Positions 8,101 through 15,337 of a stretch of DNA of 23,569 bases are shown piece after piece (the stretch's first letter is position 1; each line of letters opens with the position of its first letter). The DNA is taken from assembly GCA_041856085.1 (NCBI GenBank), contig JBHAFL010000005.1:1-23569 (forward strand), written 5' to 3'. Below the pieces are notes generated by a model, which was not told where the DNA came from, did not search any database, and saw nothing but the letters and a program-made list of their open reading frames with translations. The stretch is from RUG754 sp041856085 (lineage in GTDB: Bacteria; Bacillota; Clostridia; Peptostreptococcales; Anaerovoracaceae). The position numbers and the translations under genes were made by a program.

Positions 8101-9728
8101 AAATTACCGGATTTAACAGCAGTAACAGAGCATTACTGGTTCTGAAAGCAAAGTATAAGAATATTGAAAAAGATATAGTTGTCAAGGTTATTTTCAAAGA
8201 GATAGAGACTCCGGGAAATAATAATATAAGCGTTAATTTCACACTTCTCGGAACAAAAAAAACAAACTTTTCCGAAGTACCTGAAGGAGAAAAAGCACAT
8301 ACACTAAAAAACGGTAACCTTGATGCGTGGATCGAAAAAAATACATATTTGTTGCCTGTTAATTCCACAGCAGGGGATTTATTCAGAAAAGTATTGTCTG
8401 AAAAAAATCTAAAATGGCTCGGCAATGACCAGAATCAATATCATTCGCTTTATATATCAGGTATTCAGATTCCAGGAACTGAGGATTATTTATCGGAATT
8501 CGATAACGGCAAAAACTCCGGCTGGATGTATACTGTAAACGGACATCACCCTGAGGTCGGCGTAGATGCATATTTCTTAAGTAATGGAGACGATATGATA
8601 TTCCATTATACAGAGGACTATACCAAGGAAGAAGGCTCGGAGAAGTGGGCGGCTGCGGTTACAGCAGTTTCAGCAGAAGTCTCCACCTCAAAGGACGGCA
8701 AGAACGAAATAACCACCGTCAAGACCGATGTTACTAAAGGCACTGAAACCGGCGCAGGCGGCGCGAGCATAAGCACCGCAGCCGTAACCGTGAAAGAAGC
8801 GAACGCAGCCGAGATGGTCAAGCAGGCTAAGGGGAACAAGTCCTCCGAGATAGTATTAGACGCCAAGTCGGCAGAAGCTGATGCGGATAAGGTTAAGTTA
8901 GAGCTTCCGAAGAAAGTCGCAGAGAATATCCTGAGCGACACATCTTCCGACCTGACCCTTAAACTTCCTGAAACCGAGGTAAAAATCAATCAGTCCGCTC
9001 TAAAGGAGATAGCATCTCAGGCTAAGGGCGATAAGCTCCTTATCGAGGTTCTTAAGGTAAAGAATCCTACCGAGGAGCAGAAGAAGTCGGCAGGAGAGAG
9101 CGCAGAGGTATTCGCACTGACGGTTAAGTCGGGAGACACCGTAATTCATAACTTCGGAGCAGGTAATGTAACCGTGAGGAAACTCATACCTGAGAGACTT
9201 ATTCAAAAGAAAGTAGCTGCAATCTATATCCCTGAAAAGAGCGAGATAGAAGTAATGAGCGGTAAGAAAGTAGCGATAGATAAAAAGAATTACTACGAGT
9301 TTACCACGACGCATTTCTCGGATTTCGCGCTGGTAGATGCTGAGGAGATAGGAATCGAAACGACGGAAGCTATGACGATGGAAGAGATTAAGTCGATAGT
9401 GAAAGACCTTAAAATCAGGGCTACTACCAAGGCACTCAAGAAGTCGATAAGAGTTACCGTCAAGACTGACAAGGAAACCTTGACGAACCTTAAAGACAGC
9501 GGCTATACGTTTAAGTATAAGTATTACAGAGCTGCTAAGAAGAGCGGCAAGTACAAACTTATATCTACGAAGAAGTCCTCTAAGTTCACGGATTCTAAGA
9601 TAACAAACGGCAAGACCTATTACTACAAGGCTCGCCTCGCGGTATATGACGATGAGGGAAGACTCGTAGCGACGACAAGCCTTAAAAACTGCAAGGCTTC
9701 AAAGAGACAGCTAAAAAAGGCTGCATAA
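5112..9728 (+). CDS. Giant secreted mosaic surface protein (Ig-like, GLUG repeats, Big_3-like, DUF4430, Fn3-like)
   Basis: The product has 1538 residues with a signal peptide (residues 1-28, a KKK start and a long hydrophobic core). Modules in order: a beta-rich N-terminal part (30-270); two Ig-like repeats, each with QWFIND (about residues 315 and 421); a GLUG/beta-helix region (about 496-870) with repeated YVGGI(A/V)G units; a Big_3-like Ig domain (about 951-1030, GDKLDTTGM then SDG); a DUF4430 domain (about 1040-1170, with NSGWMYTVNG); an uncharacterised 260-residue region; and an Fn3-like domain (about 1434-1530, ending in a KTYYYKARL strand). There is no LPXTG motif and no SLH domain, so the anchoring is unknown. 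The Shine-Dalgarno site is weak (AGG only). GC content rises visibly after about 8640, suggesting the C-terminal third was joined from another gene. An adhesin or ligand-binding role is inferred. Confidence 0.8.
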   Translation: MKKKINKAIFFLIAFSMILTSSVQFGMAETATSPKFSFSIDNDGIKENLELRENTEDDGIDYNLYISDLSLFKRKSISMNVEGIDGTDAKVKYYLHGGDELVEKTIDSGNITIEDWCEEGEGEEEPYGTMWFGIYTLDERKGYDETVKKYSKNIELELGNEKKVIKIIPFCTLRKIIISSNKGRDASGNPGITTHRPVEKVDKDTFRSNALEGYETNITADPVISSANSEISTSHFDMDKETKHIEIRLSCDGFESRTYKLDVEPIETEEVPLIKYSLVKPENLKKIQEEFWQCDVGDEVILKANLLYPKGELAYQWFINDSPIPGQNEDKIKIDTTEPFYSNCSLWCQISKKFEGFTYMNSCYDTGEGDYATCFIVAPKEVNPPSIIEEPKDLSGKVGYPFSSQLSVSAMPEDEDRETLCFQWFINDKNEYDGAKRIDGANSYMYQPSAPVSTEPVYYFCEIKSGFGGSEVDGAKVSKPVRTKIATVTAEPLETNFSGKGTKQEPYIINELRDIKELKTLVKNGVSFEGSTFKMDQDITLDKFSSIGEKIDKQKDEMKGANVHPFSGIFDGNGHTITVPEGGKPLFSYVRNAKIMNLNIYGTKINGFGLVDNYFVDEGPTGEGNHNVPIPDSVEIKNVTIKSGTNIKKSGFIGGYAKAANDINIYNCTVEKGVVIGYDKDQINIGSIAGDFNGSIYNCKSSATVYGLSYVGGIVGSKGNSMGEYTIANSEFDGIVEGDKYVGGIAGGAYGGTGWGIHTAPNTKAAIIKNCFSKGSIRGKDFVGGILGAEPGIIQCWENGIGYIESNLFTGKVEATSGSNVGGIVGYFHGINKYTNINDNYFIEGCGSDKGIGGGKYVDTSAVVSGLYNGFTYVNTSKETPVIKDTDFPWKMKSDHNRTDEPYGKDKERLAKMVHIADIKSGKVTDDLNKSKGSFGTWTQENNEPKLSMQPVVVGFEVAGNYKDTYYIGDKLDTTGMRFTAIWSDGKKENIDVKDVEITGFNSSNRALLVLKAKYKNIEKDIVVKVIFKEIETPGNNNISVNFTLLGTKKTNFSEVPEGEKAHTLKNGNLDAWIEKNTYLLPVNSTAGDLFRKVLSEKNLKWLGNDQNQYHSLYISGIQIPGTEDYLSEFDNGKNSGWMYTVNGHHPEVGVDAYFLSNGDDMIFHYTEDYTKEEGSEKWAAAVTAVSAEVSTSKDGKNEITTVKTDVTKGTETGAGGASISTAAVTVKEANAAEMVKQAKGNKSSEIVLDAKSAEADADKVKLELPKKVAENILSDTSSDLTLKLPETEVKINQSALKEIASQAKGDKLLIEVLKVKNPTEEQKKSAGESAEVFALTVKSGDTVIHNFGAGNVTVRKLIPERLIQKKVAAIYIPEKSEIEVMSGKKVAIDKKNYYEFTTTHFSDFALVDAEEIGIETTEAMTMEEIKSIVKDLKIRATTKALKKSIRVTVKTDKETLTNLKDSGYTFKYKYYRAAKKSGKYKLISTKKSSKFTDSKITNGKTYYYKARLAVYDDEGRLVATTSLKNCKASKRQLKKAA

Positions 9729-9785
9729 AAGCTAAATGTTGACGCCTATGGGCAATCGCTCTTTCGCATGTGAGCGTTAAAACAG

Positions 9786-9819
9786 CGTATGACTCGGCAG
9801 ATAACTGCCGAGTCATACG
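9786..9819. terminator. Perfect 15-bp hairpin after the giant gene
   Basis: CGTATGACTCGGCAG and its exact complement flank an ATAA loop. No T tract follows on the plus strand; TTTT occurs only about 12 nt further. It may be a weak or bidirectional terminator. A second smaller hairpin, CGCTC/GAGCG, lies at about 9757-9776. The hairpin lies inside the longest open frame of the next gene, which argues against that frame starting at 9770. Confidence 0.55.
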
Positions 9820-9912
9820 AAATACACAGCTTTTAATACTCATCAACCATGGAGCATTAGCGAAAGGAAAGTTAGAAAAAGAAAATTTTGAAAGATATGA
9901 TTTATTAAAAGA

Positions 9913-10384
9913 TATGATAAAATTTTCTGCCACTGGTGTAAGAGTAAAATTTAACAACATAAAGAGGTACTATGTATATCCGGCGGCTGAGTGGGTCCAA
10001 GGCGGAACTTATTTACGAGCAGACGGATTTGGATTTTTGATGGATAGTAACCACTGGACACTTCGTTATGCAGATAACTTATCTGTTACAGGATTGTATA
10101 CAAACGGTCTTTCTATAGATGTGCCACCAAGTTCAATAGGGTTTACAGGGCGATCATTTATTTTTAAGGATTTACATCATATCCCTGAAATTCAATTGAG
10201 ATATAAAATGACGGGGTTAATGATATTGACATCACGTAGCGAGCCTATTGACAAGAGCATTATATTTACTTACGCACAGAGTTTTGAAAATCCCGGATTC
10301 TCAATTTCGGTTGGTCCGATATCTTTTACACTATCCGATTATATCAGAATGACTCAAAAACAAATGAGAATTAACTTTAAGTAA
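9913..10384 (+). CDS. Hypothetical protein, probably 5'-truncated
   Basis: I do not recognise this gene. The frame is open from a GTG at 9770 (204 residues), but the first part is encoded across a perfect 15-bp hairpin and has no ribosome-binding site. The first in-frame ATG is at 9913 (156 residues) and also lacks one. The protein-like part begins around SATGVRVKFNN and is beta-strand rich with many aromatic residues (YYVYPAAEW, NHWTLRYADN). That looks like the mature part of an exported protein without its signal peptide. It ends 23 bp before the next gene's ATG, so the two may form a unit. AT-rich codons match the island rather than the housekeeping block. It could be a relic of a secreted protein gene. 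Confidence 0.45.
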
Positions 10385-10407
10385 ATTAAAATTTTTTGCT
10401 GAAGATT

Positions 10408-11043
10408 ATGAAAATCAGTTATAAAAAAATATTGCTTTTCCTTGTTATTTCTTACTTATTCGTTTATATAACTTGTAGCTATTACTATATGCGAAGTAAT
10501 ACTGAAAAGGTCTTGCCTATAAGAGAATATGAACTCTTGTCCATTGACCAGGTAGAGCTTGTTCAGTATGCGTTAGGACAGGGGAGAAAATGTGTTAATA
10601 CATTGCCATACGGCGCTGTAGCGGATAATAAGCTATTTGATTTTGACATAAAATGCGAACGAAAAGAGGAAGAACTCTATGTTGAGGTCAACATAGCTTT
10701 TGACAAGTACGATAAAGCAAAAAATGATAATTTGATTATTGCTCTTGACAGCAAGGATTTCATTTTATTAGATATGCCCGTTGTAGATATAGATGGAGAA
10801 CACGGAAAAATAATGAATGACAAAATAGTTCATTCCGGTTATTTGTATAAGGTTTCTTCGACCTCGCTTAACAGCATTAAAATACAATTCGCGTGCAGGG
10901 ATACGGGGCAGGGGGAATTGACGATGCTTTTAGGTTACATTAAAAGAAAACCGTTTATTCGCTTGCCAATACGCGTAATGTTCAATGATAATCCGGTAAA
11001 CCCGTCAATAGTAAAATTTAATTTAATTAAAAAAACGATTTAA
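10408..11043 (+). CDS. Hypothetical membrane-anchored protein
   Basis: The product has 211 residues from the ATG at 10408; a TTG at 10396 is an alternative start. The N-terminus is KKILLFLVISYLFVYITCSY, a hydrophobic segment that acts as a membrane anchor or an uncleaved signal. A Cys follows the core but without a clear lipobox. The remaining roughly 180 residues are predicted outside the membrane and mix charged helices and strands. I know no family motif in it. The ribosome-binding site is weak. It lies just downstream of the truncated hypothetical gene and is followed by a strong terminator. AT-rich composition places it in the accessory island. It could be an immunity or partner protein for its neighbour, which is only a guess from the pairing. 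Confidence 0.55.
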   Translation: MKISYKKILLFLVISYLFVYITCSYYYMRSNTEKVLPIREYELLSIDQVELVQYALGQGRKCVNTLPYGAVADNKLFDFDIKCERKEEELYVEVNIAFDKYDKAKNDNLIIALDSKDFILLDMPVVDIDGEHGKIMNDKIVHSGYLYKVSSTSLNSIKIQFACRDTGQGELTMLLGYIKRKPFIRLPIRVMFNDNPVNPSIVKFNLIKKTI

Positions 11044-11129
11044 TGAATGTATAGAATATACGCAATAAAAACACACAACTTGTAAATTAGCGCGTAAGCG
11101 CTGATATATAATAAAAAAACAAAGCTTGA

Positions 11130-11160
11130 GAAATACTCCCGAAGTCCACGGGGGTATTTC
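11130..11160 (+). terminator. Intrinsic terminator closing the accessory island
   Basis: GAAATACTCCCG pairs with CGGGGGTATTTC over 12 bp (one G-U pair) around AAGTCCA, followed by TTTATTTTTTT. A small palindrome, AGCGC/GCGCT, lies just upstream at 11089-11102. Confidence 0.85.
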
Positions 11161-11245
11161 TTTATTTTTTTGAAAAAAAGTTTATATCTTATAAGTAAAA
11201 ATCGACAAAGACCCGTTCAAAGATTCAAAGAAGGAGGAAGTCAAA

Positions 11246-11392
11246 ATTCTCAAGATATATTATTCTGTATTTATATATCATGTAGACTCCGCCACCTTAC
11301 CGGATATACTTAATATGTACGGGGAAATAAACTTTTTTAGGAATAGTTTGGATATTGTGTTTTTTGCGCTTAAAGGCTATAATATATGGTGA
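11246..11392 (+). other. Possible 48-residue ORF with a non-standard ATT start
   Basis: AAGGAGGAAG (11231-11240) is an excellent Shine-Dalgarno site with no ATG, GTG or TTG at the right distance. An ATT at 11246 opens a frame of 48 codons to TGA at 11390-11392 (peptide beginning LKIYYSVFIYHVDS). ATT starts exist (for example infC) but are rare. The peptide matches no family I know, and its 3' end overlaps the promoter of the next operon. It may be a gene whose start codon mutated. The rest of 11161-11377 shows nothing else. Confidence 0.2.
11355..11383 (+). promoter_or_regulatory. Promoter for the gls24-nusB-xseA block
   Basis: A perfect TATAAT (11378-11383) has TTGTGT 17 bp upstream (11355-11360). 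The predicted start is near 11390, leaving a short leader of about 18 nt before the ATG at 11408. Confidence 0.6.
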
Positions 11393-11407
11393 ATTAGTAG
11401 GTGAAAA

Positions 11408-11713
11408 ATGGCTGTAAACAAAAAACAGGAAAACAAAATAAAACTTGAATTGGCTCGAGATGCGGGCTTCGATGCCGCTTACGGCGTCGAGGGGGTTTTT
11501 TCTGTGAACGATATCAGAGGCGAGCAAGCTAATAATTCCGATATGTACACCGCAGCCATATATATCGACATTTGCTACGGATACAGGATACCTGAGGTGG
11601 CATGGAACGTCCAGACCGCTTTTATCAATGCAGTCAAAAGGGCGACGGGAATGAACGTAAGCAGGGCTGACATACATATTCAGGGTGTCGGTATTAAGGA
11701 AGGTAATAAATGA
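11408..11713 (+). CDS. Asp23/Gls24 family envelope stress protein
   Basis: The product has 101 residues and matches the compact Asp23/Gls24 family: a short N-terminal helix, YGVEGVFSVND, a beta strand AAIYIDICYG, then VAWNVQTAFINAVKRATG and a final strand VSRADIHIQGV. It is cytoplasmic, and the family is linked to envelope homeostasis and alkaline or cell-wall stress. It lies directly before nusB in many Firmicutes, and here its TGA overlaps the nusB ATG (ATGA). That makes translational coupling likely. The start is the only ATG near a GTAGGTG ribosome-binding site. It is the first gene of the housekeeping transcript. Confidence 0.88.
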   Translation: MAVNKKQENKIKLELARDAGFDAAYGVEGVFSVNDIRGEQANNSDMYTAAIYIDICYGYRIPEVAWNVQTAFINAVKRATGMNVSRADIHIQGVGIKEGNK

Positions 11714-12111
11714 AAAATACAATCAGCAGAAGAGAGGCGAGAGAATATGTTATGTCTTCCGCATTTCAGATTGACGCACTAAAAAACTGGGATAAATTCG
11801 ATGTGGCAGATTTCATTTCGGAAGAGGGGCTTGCAGGTCAGAAACAATACATAAAAACTTTGCTTGATATTCTAAAGACGCATTTATGCGATATAGACAA
11901 TATCATAAACACCGTTTCCGACGGCTGGACGACCGGCAGAATGGCGAAAATGGACTTGGCTATACTGAGAACCGCTGCCGCGGAAATAATGTATATTGAG
12001 GACGTACCGAAAGCGGTTGCAATAAACGAGGCGGTTAATATCGCGAAAAAATACGGTTCTGAGCAGTCGCCCGCATTCATAAACGCTATCTTGGGTAAGA
12101 TTGATGGCTGA
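11710..12111 (+). CDS. nusB: Transcription antitermination factor NusB
   Basis: The 133-residue, all-helical NusB fold shows SRREAREYVMSSAFQ at the N-terminus and the family signature ILRTAAAEIMYIEDVPKAVAINEAVNIAKKYG near the C-terminus (quoted in parts: AILRTAAAEI, PKAVAINEAVNIAKKYG). NusB forms a heterodimer with NusE (S10) on boxA RNA during rRNA transcription. The start ATG overlaps the preceding stop by ATGA and has AAGGAAGG upstream. Its 3' end overlaps the next gene by 8 bp. The length is typical. Confidence 0.95.
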   Translation: MKNTISRREAREYVMSSAFQIDALKNWDKFDVADFISEEGLAGQKQYIKTLLDILKTHLCDIDNIINTVSDGWTTGRMAKMDLAILRTAAAEIMYIEDVPKAVAINEAVNIAKKYGSEQSPAFINAILGKIDG

Positions 12112-13039
12112 ATACGTATTGGGGATTGACACGAGCAATTACAGAACTTCTGTCGCCCTTGTAGATTCCGGCGGTAAAATTATTCTTAATCATCGTGAGC
12201 TTCTCGAAGTTCCTGAGGGCGAAAGGGGACTCAGGCAGTCCGAGGCGTTTTTCAGGCATGTTCTGAGGCTTCCCGAGGTAATCGAGCGATTTATGGAATA
12301 TCGCGCAGGCATAGCGGGAGTGAGTGTTTCCACTCGTCCGAGACCCGTTGAGGGAAGCTATATGCCTTGTTTCATGGCGGGATATTCTTTCGCTAAGGCT
12401 CTCGCGGCGGCGCTCGATGTCCCGCTTACGGAGACTTCGCATCAGGAGGGGCATATCGAGGCGATAAGATTCAGCGCTGATGTAGAGGGAGAGGATATCG
12501 TGTTCTTTCATTTTTCCGGCGGCACTACGGAGGCAATTCTGAGGGGCGAAATAATAGGCGGTACTAAGGACATATCCTACGGTCAGCTTATTGACAGGGC
12601 GGGGGTTAAAGCCGGATTCGCGTTTCCGGCGGGAGAGGCGCTCGACGGTATAGCAATCGGCGGACTCGGCTCGTCAGGCATATCGACTGTTTCCGGCGAT
12701 TTGAGCGTCATTAAGTTAAAAGACGGATATGTGAACTTAAGCGGTATAGAGACTCAGGCTCTGAGGTCGATAATCTGCGGTGATAATTCGGCTCTGATAT
12801 CAGAATTATTCGAAAAGATATCTGAATCAATCCTGAATATGACTGTATATATTTCAAAAAAATATCGCATAAGAAGATTCGTATTTGCAGGCGGCGTGTC
12901 GTGCTCCGCTTATCTCAGGAGATATCTTGAGCTTAATATGCCCGATTATATCAAATATCATTTCGGAGATGTGGAGCTGTCGGGAGATAATGCCGTAGGC
13001 ACGGCTCTTATCGGGCTCAGAGAAATTCGAAAAAAATAA
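12104..13039 (+). CDS. M22/Kae1-like TsaD paralogue
   Basis: The product has 311 residues from ATG 12104. It belongs to the ASKHA superfamily, TsaD/Kae1 (peptidase M22) branch. Visible features: the N-terminal ATPase loop LGIDTSNYRTSVAL; the metal-binding pair in SHQEGH (His113, His117); HFSGGTTEAIL; the GFAFPAGEALDGIA region; a late FAGGVSCSAYL; and SGDNAVGTAL with a third likely metal ligand, Asp295. True TsaD, the tRNA t6A37 threonylcarbamoyltransferase, is about 340 residues with a DET motif after GIETSC. Here that motif is replaced by NYRTS, so this is more likely a clostridial paralogue of unknown role. It overlaps nusB and is followed by an AT-rich gap before xseA. Confidence 0.82.
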   Translation: MAEYVLGIDTSNYRTSVALVDSGGKIILNHRELLEVPEGERGLRQSEAFFRHVLRLPEVIERFMEYRAGIAGVSVSTRPRPVEGSYMPCFMAGYSFAKALAAALDVPLTETSHQEGHIEAIRFSADVEGEDIVFFHFSGGTTEAILRGEIIGGTKDISYGQLIDRAGVKAGFAFPAGEALDGIAIGGLGSSGISTVSGDLSVIKLKDGYVNLSGIETQALRSIICGDNSALISELFEKISESILNMTVYISKKYRIRRFVFAGGVSCSAYLRRYLELNMPDYIKYHFGDVELSGDNAVGTALIGLREIRKK

Positions 13040-13157
13040 ACTCAATTTCAATATAAATTTAATCGTCAGTACTGAATACCATTGTCAATATTAAATATTA
13101 AAAAAATATAAATAAATATAAATTAGGTTTATACGATAAAAATTTCACGGAGGTTTA

Positions 13158-14285
13158 ATGGCAAGCAGACCGATTTCGGTTTCACAACTTAACAGCTATA
13201 TTCAGCGGGTGCTTCAAAACGATACGCTGCTGATGAATGTGTCCGTCACGGGCGAGGTTTCAAACCTCAAGTACCACAGCTCCGGACATGTGTATTTTAG
13301 CCTGACGGACGCGGACTCCAAGATTAACTGCTTCTTGCCTCAGAGCGTTGCGGCGAAGCTCAGATACAGGCTCGGAGACGGTCTTGAAATTACCGTGACA
13401 GGCAGTATCAGTGTATATAAGAAAGGCGGGTATTATTCTCTTTTCGTAAGGCTTATTGATGTGACAGGAGAGGGGAATTTATCGGCAGCCTTTCAGCTTA
13501 TGAAAGATAAGCTCGAAAGAGAGGGACTGTTTGCTCCCGAGCATAAGAAGCCCTTACCTGCGTTTCCGCACCATATCGGAATCGTGACCGCCGAGACGGG
13601 AGCGGCGGTTGAGGACATAATTAAGATTATTCGCAGGAGAAACGAATTGGTTGACATAACCGTTTTCCCGGTACCGGTTCAAGGTGACGGAGCGGCAGAG
13701 ATAATCGCTGATACTATAGATAATATCAACAGAGAATTCAATACAATCGACGTTCTTATAGTCGGCAGAGGCGGCGGCTCGGCAGAGGATCTGTGGGCGT
13801 TCAATGAAGAAGTTCTTGCGAGGGCAATCTTCCGCTCGGTTATCCCTATTATTTCTGCTGTAGGACATGAGATTGATTTCAGTATTTCGGATTTCGTAGC
13901 CGACAGGAGGGCTGAGACTCCGACCGCCGCTGCTGAAATGGCAGTGCCTGACATAGGGGAGTTAAAACTTAGACTTTCTGAAAAAATCAATAATCTTCTG
14001 TCTGAATTAAACTCTAAGCTGAAACTCGGCGAGCTTCGTGCAGAGAGTCTTTTTTCTGAAATCAAAAACGATATGCTCAGGATAGTTGACGGGCATTTAT
14101 TCAATATCGAAAAACTAAGGATAATTTTAGAGGAAAACAATCCTCTCAATATACTTGAAAAGGGATATTCCGTGATTGAGGATAAAGACGGCAAGCTGAT
14201 AAGCTCGATAAAAAGTTTCGCAGACGGCGAGTACAGTGTCAGATTCAGAGACGGTAAGAAGAAAGTGAGTATAAGGAATGTTTGA
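13158..14285 (+). CDS. xseA: Exodeoxyribonuclease VII large subunit
   Basis: The product has 375 residues and degrades single-stranded DNA in complex with several XseB subunits. The N-terminal OB-fold opens with ISVSQLNSYI and contains GEVSNLKYHSSGHVYFSL. The catalytic domain has GIVTAETGAAVEDI, VPVQGDGAA, LIVGRGGGSAEDLWAFN and ISAVGHEIDFSISDFVADRRAETPTAA in sections along residues 140-260. A coiled coil (about 265-330) follows, and the C-terminus carries the conserved NPLNILEKGYSV. It is shorter than E. coli XseA but normal for Clostridia. ATG 13158 has a CGGAGG site. It overlaps xseB by 8 bp. Confidence 0.95.
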   Translation: MASRPISVSQLNSYIQRVLQNDTLLMNVSVTGEVSNLKYHSSGHVYFSLTDADSKINCFLPQSVAAKLRYRLGDGLEITVTGSISVYKKGGYYSLFVRLIDVTGEGNLSAAFQLMKDKLEREGLFAPEHKKPLPAFPHHIGIVTAETGAAVEDIIKIIRRRNELVDITVFPVPVQGDGAAEIIADTIDNINREFNTIDVLIVGRGGGSAEDLWAFNEEVLARAIFRSVIPIISAVGHEIDFSISDFVADRRAETPTAAAEMAVPDIGELKLRLSEKINNLLSELNSKLKLGELRAESLFSEIKNDMLRIVDGHLFNIEKLRIILEENNPLNILEKGYSVIEDKDGKLISSIKSFADGEYSVRFRDGKKKVSIRNV

Positions 14286-14457
14286 AGATAATTTAAAAAA
14301 ATTAGAAGAGATGAGCCTGAAGATAAAAAGTGAAACGGGCACTCTTGACGAGGCGATAAAAGCATATGAAGACGGAATGAAAGCATATAGCGAATGTATT
14401 AGAATCTTAGATGAGACTAAAGGGAAAATAGAGGTTTACAATGGAAAGAACGTTTGA
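14278..14457 (+). CDS. xseB: Exodeoxyribonuclease VII small subunit
   Basis: The product has 59 residues in a short frame overlapped at both ends: its ATG lies inside the last codons of xseA and its stop lies 17 nt into the prenyl synthase gene. It shows the XseB pattern: FEDNLKKLEEMSLKIKSE, then GTLDEAIKAYEDGMK, then a C-terminal helix with CIRILDETKGKIEV. AAGG is close to the start, and translational coupling with xseA is likely. XseB helices assemble along the XseA coiled coil. Confidence 0.92.
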   Translation: MFEDNLKKLEEMSLKIKSETGTLDEAIKAYEDGMKAYSECIRILDETKGKIEVYNGKNV

Positions 14458-15334
14458 AGAATACAGGGAGCTGGTTAACAAGCATCTTCTCGATTTTTTG
14501 CCCGTGATTGATAATAAGAGTATGTCGCTCTATGAAGCGATGAAATACAGCCTTACCGCCGGAGGCAAGAGAATCCGACCGGTTCTGCTGCTCGCTTCCT
14601 GTGAGTTCGCAGGCGGCAATATCATGGAGGCTCTTCCTTATGCGATTGCTATGGAATACATACATACCTATTCGCTTATTCACGACGACCTCCCTTGTAT
14701 GGACGATGATGATCTCAGAAGAGGGCTTCCTACCAATCATATGGTATACGGTGAGGCGGCCGCCGTTCTCGCGGGCGACGGACTTCTGACTACGGCGTTC
14801 GAGGCGATAAACAAGGATATGATGCTCTATTTCGATGAGCCTAAGAGCCTTCCCAAGAGGGTTAAAGCCGCTTATGAAATAGCGAAGGGGGCGGGCGTTC
14901 GAGGTATGATAGCAGGTCAGTTTTCTGACGTGGAGAACGAAGAAACTCATATTTCCAATGAGATGCTTGAATACATACACATTAACAAGACAGGAGCGCT
15001 CATTATGGCTGCAATCAGGGCGGGACTGCATCTTGGAAGCCCTGACGAAACTATGATTGAGAGCATGGATATATATGCCGAAAATCTCGGTCTCTCATTC
15101 CAGATTGTCGACGACATATTAGATGTTGTAGGCAAAAAAGAAGAGCTCGGCAAGAACACAGGTCAGGACGACAAGGGTAATAAGAACACCTATGTCTCGG
15201 TAAACGGCTTGCAGGCAGCATACGATAAGCTTGACGAGCTCTCGCTTAATGCAAAAAACGCTATTTCGAAATATTATGACAACGCCGAGTTTTTTGATAA
15301 GCTGATTGACGATATGAAGGTCAGAAGGATGTAA
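14441..15334 (+). CDS. ispA: Farnesyl/geranylgeranyl diphosphate synthase (short-chain polyprenyl synthase)
   Basis: The product has 297 residues and condenses IPP with allylic diphosphates in isoprenoid synthesis. Family motifs are complete: GGKRIRP (41-47, diphosphate binding), the first Asp-rich motif DDLPCMD (82-88) with the two-residue insertion usual in bacterial FPPS, GDGLLT, and the second Asp-rich motif DDILD (224-228). Tyr77, five residues before the first motif, suggests a C15 product, but C20 is possible. The start overlaps xseB by 17 bp and the gene ends 3 bp before dxs, so precursor synthesis and chain elongation are co-expressed. Confidence 0.93.
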   Translation: MERTFEEYRELVNKHLLDFLPVIDNKSMSLYEAMKYSLTAGGKRIRPVLLLASCEFAGGNIMEALPYAIAMEYIHTYSLIHDDLPCMDDDDLRRGLPTNHMVYGEAAAVLAGDGLLTTAFEAINKDMMLYFDEPKSLPKRVKAAYEIAKGAGVRGMIAGQFSDVENEETHISNEMLEYIHINKTGALIMAAIRAGLHLGSPDETMIESMDIYAENLGLSFQIVDDILDVVGKKEELGKNTGQDDKGNKNTYVSVNGLQAAYDKLDELSLNAKNAISKYYDNAEFFDKLIDDMKVRRM

Positions 15335-15337
15335 ACC

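Noticed and set aside
9770..9912. N-terminal extension of the hypothetical gene to GTG 9770
   Set aside because: It crosses a perfect 15-bp hairpin, lacks a ribosome-binding site, and reads unlike the rest of the protein.
13040..13157. Promoter for xseA in the AT-rich gap
   Set aside because: TTGTCA at 13082 has no well-placed -10 (the nearest TATAAA is at 19 bp), and the whole stretch is A/T runs, so any call would be chance-level.
13679..14386. 235-residue minus-strand ORF opposite xseA
   Set aside because: It is the antisense shadow of xseA/xseB, Ser/Leu-rich with no domain; the same holds for the other long antisense frames opposite mutS, dxs and the prenyl synthase gene.
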